A stretch of 64,000 bases of DNA, taken from positions 2,332,963 through 2,396,962 of the forward strand of contig VWZW01004141.1 of the NCBI GenBank assembly GCA_013397115.1, in the 5' to 3' direction. Within the stretch, counting starts at the first letter, position 1, and each line of letters opens with the position of its first letter. Positions 63,270 to 64,000 of this stretch are shown here, in pieces. The translations under genes and the position numbers were made by a program. Source of the DNA: Edolisoma coerulescens (Eukaryota; Chordata; Aves; Passeriformes; Campephagidae). Below the pieces are notes generated by a model, which saw only the letters and a list, made by a program, of their open reading frames with translations, was not told the DNA's origin and did not search any database.

Positions 63270-64000
63270 ACCACATTTATCCTGTAAGAACTTCAAAGTT
63301 TGTCCATAAAAGACTGAAATGTAAAACTTCCTTTTATACGAGAATGTTTCTGGCTATGGGTATGATGAACAACAGTAATGATGAATTTGGTTTCAGGTAT
63401 ATTAGGTTTTCTATAACAAAAGTATGTTTTTTGTCACATTACTTTCAAGCATATACCTATGTACATGTTTTTGTACCATGAGAGAGATGTAAAAATTCTA
63501 TTAAAAAATACACAAACGGTACTTAGAACCTTCTTGTTAATGATCCTGGCTTATTAACTTTGAGGCTCCCTATATAATTAAAACTGACTGCTAGATAGCA
63601 TTAAATGCACATTTGGAAGAAATAAAGTTATAACCTAATAAAGGTTGCCCCCACCACTAAAAGGGAAAAAAATAGTTTTAGTAATTACTGCTCCTTTCTG
63701 CAAAATAGTTGTTGCTTCTTTACTAAAGTTTTCATTTTCTGAACCCCCAAGTGCCTTGAAAATATTTTGGATTAAAAAAAGAGTAGTTGCATATGTTTTA
63801 ATATATGTAGTGTTGTCATTCTGAAATGGTTATGTTTTTAAAATATAGTCAGCTTTCTGAGCTTTTTTTTAACCATGTGGTCAAGTCAATTTTTTTGCTT
63901 CTGATACTTTTGAAAAATCTCTTCATCAACGGAGCTCAAGTTATTGGAATCATCTTCTATCAGTTAACACTGTTGCTTGACCTATGAGGATGGTGTAAAG
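63270..64000 (+). other. ADK: ADK intron 4 to window end: nothing recognised
   Basis: AT-rich intronic sequence without recognisable exon or repeat. The next ADK exon is not reached. Confidence 0.5.

Overview
This is a vertebrate, almost certainly avian, nuclear genomic window. Recognisable CR1 LINE 3' ends and avian-type LTR fragments lie in an AT-rich, CpG-depleted background. Only about 208 bases (0.3%) can be supported as coding. All of it belongs to one gene on the + strand, adenosine kinase (ADK, PfkB/ribokinase-type sugar kinase family), seen as three small internal exons separated by very long introns. The species cannot be named from this sequence.

Layout: positions 1-375 are a GC- and CpG-rich tail of a CpG island with an exact EGR1-type site. 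This fits the 5' end of ADK, but the first coding exon is not identifiable and probably lies upstream. Intron 1 sequence runs to 6352 and carries a CR1 3' end and a roughly 0.65-kb LTR fragment, both in reverse orientation. ADK exon 2 is at 6353-6427 and exon 3 at 25563-25616. Exon 4 is at 62697-62775 and ends in the Gly-Gly substrate-binding motif of the kinase. Introns 2 and 3 are about 19.1 and 37.1 kb, and the window ends 1.2 kb into intron 4. All three exons have GT/AG borders and join in one reading frame.

The introns hold a short LTR fragment (about 11603), several CR1 copies (34703, 51544 with a large internal deletion, 63128), AT microsatellites, two short minisatellites and several near-perfect palindromes. 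Three small CpG-bearing patches (about 22.3, 29.7 and 33.3 kb) stand out from the CpG-poor background. Several AT-rich stretches with homeodomain-like or NFI-like motifs (about 47.5-48.0, 53.3-53.6 and 56.8-57.0 kb) could be conserved regulatory elements.

I found no second protein-coding gene, no tRNA or rRNA, no CRISPR array and no bacterial-type system. The many 60-200 codon open frames are chance or repeat-derived. The most useful observations concern ADK exon phases, intronic CpG patches and candidate regulatory clusters, and the structure of the repeats. No previously undescribed system could be supported.
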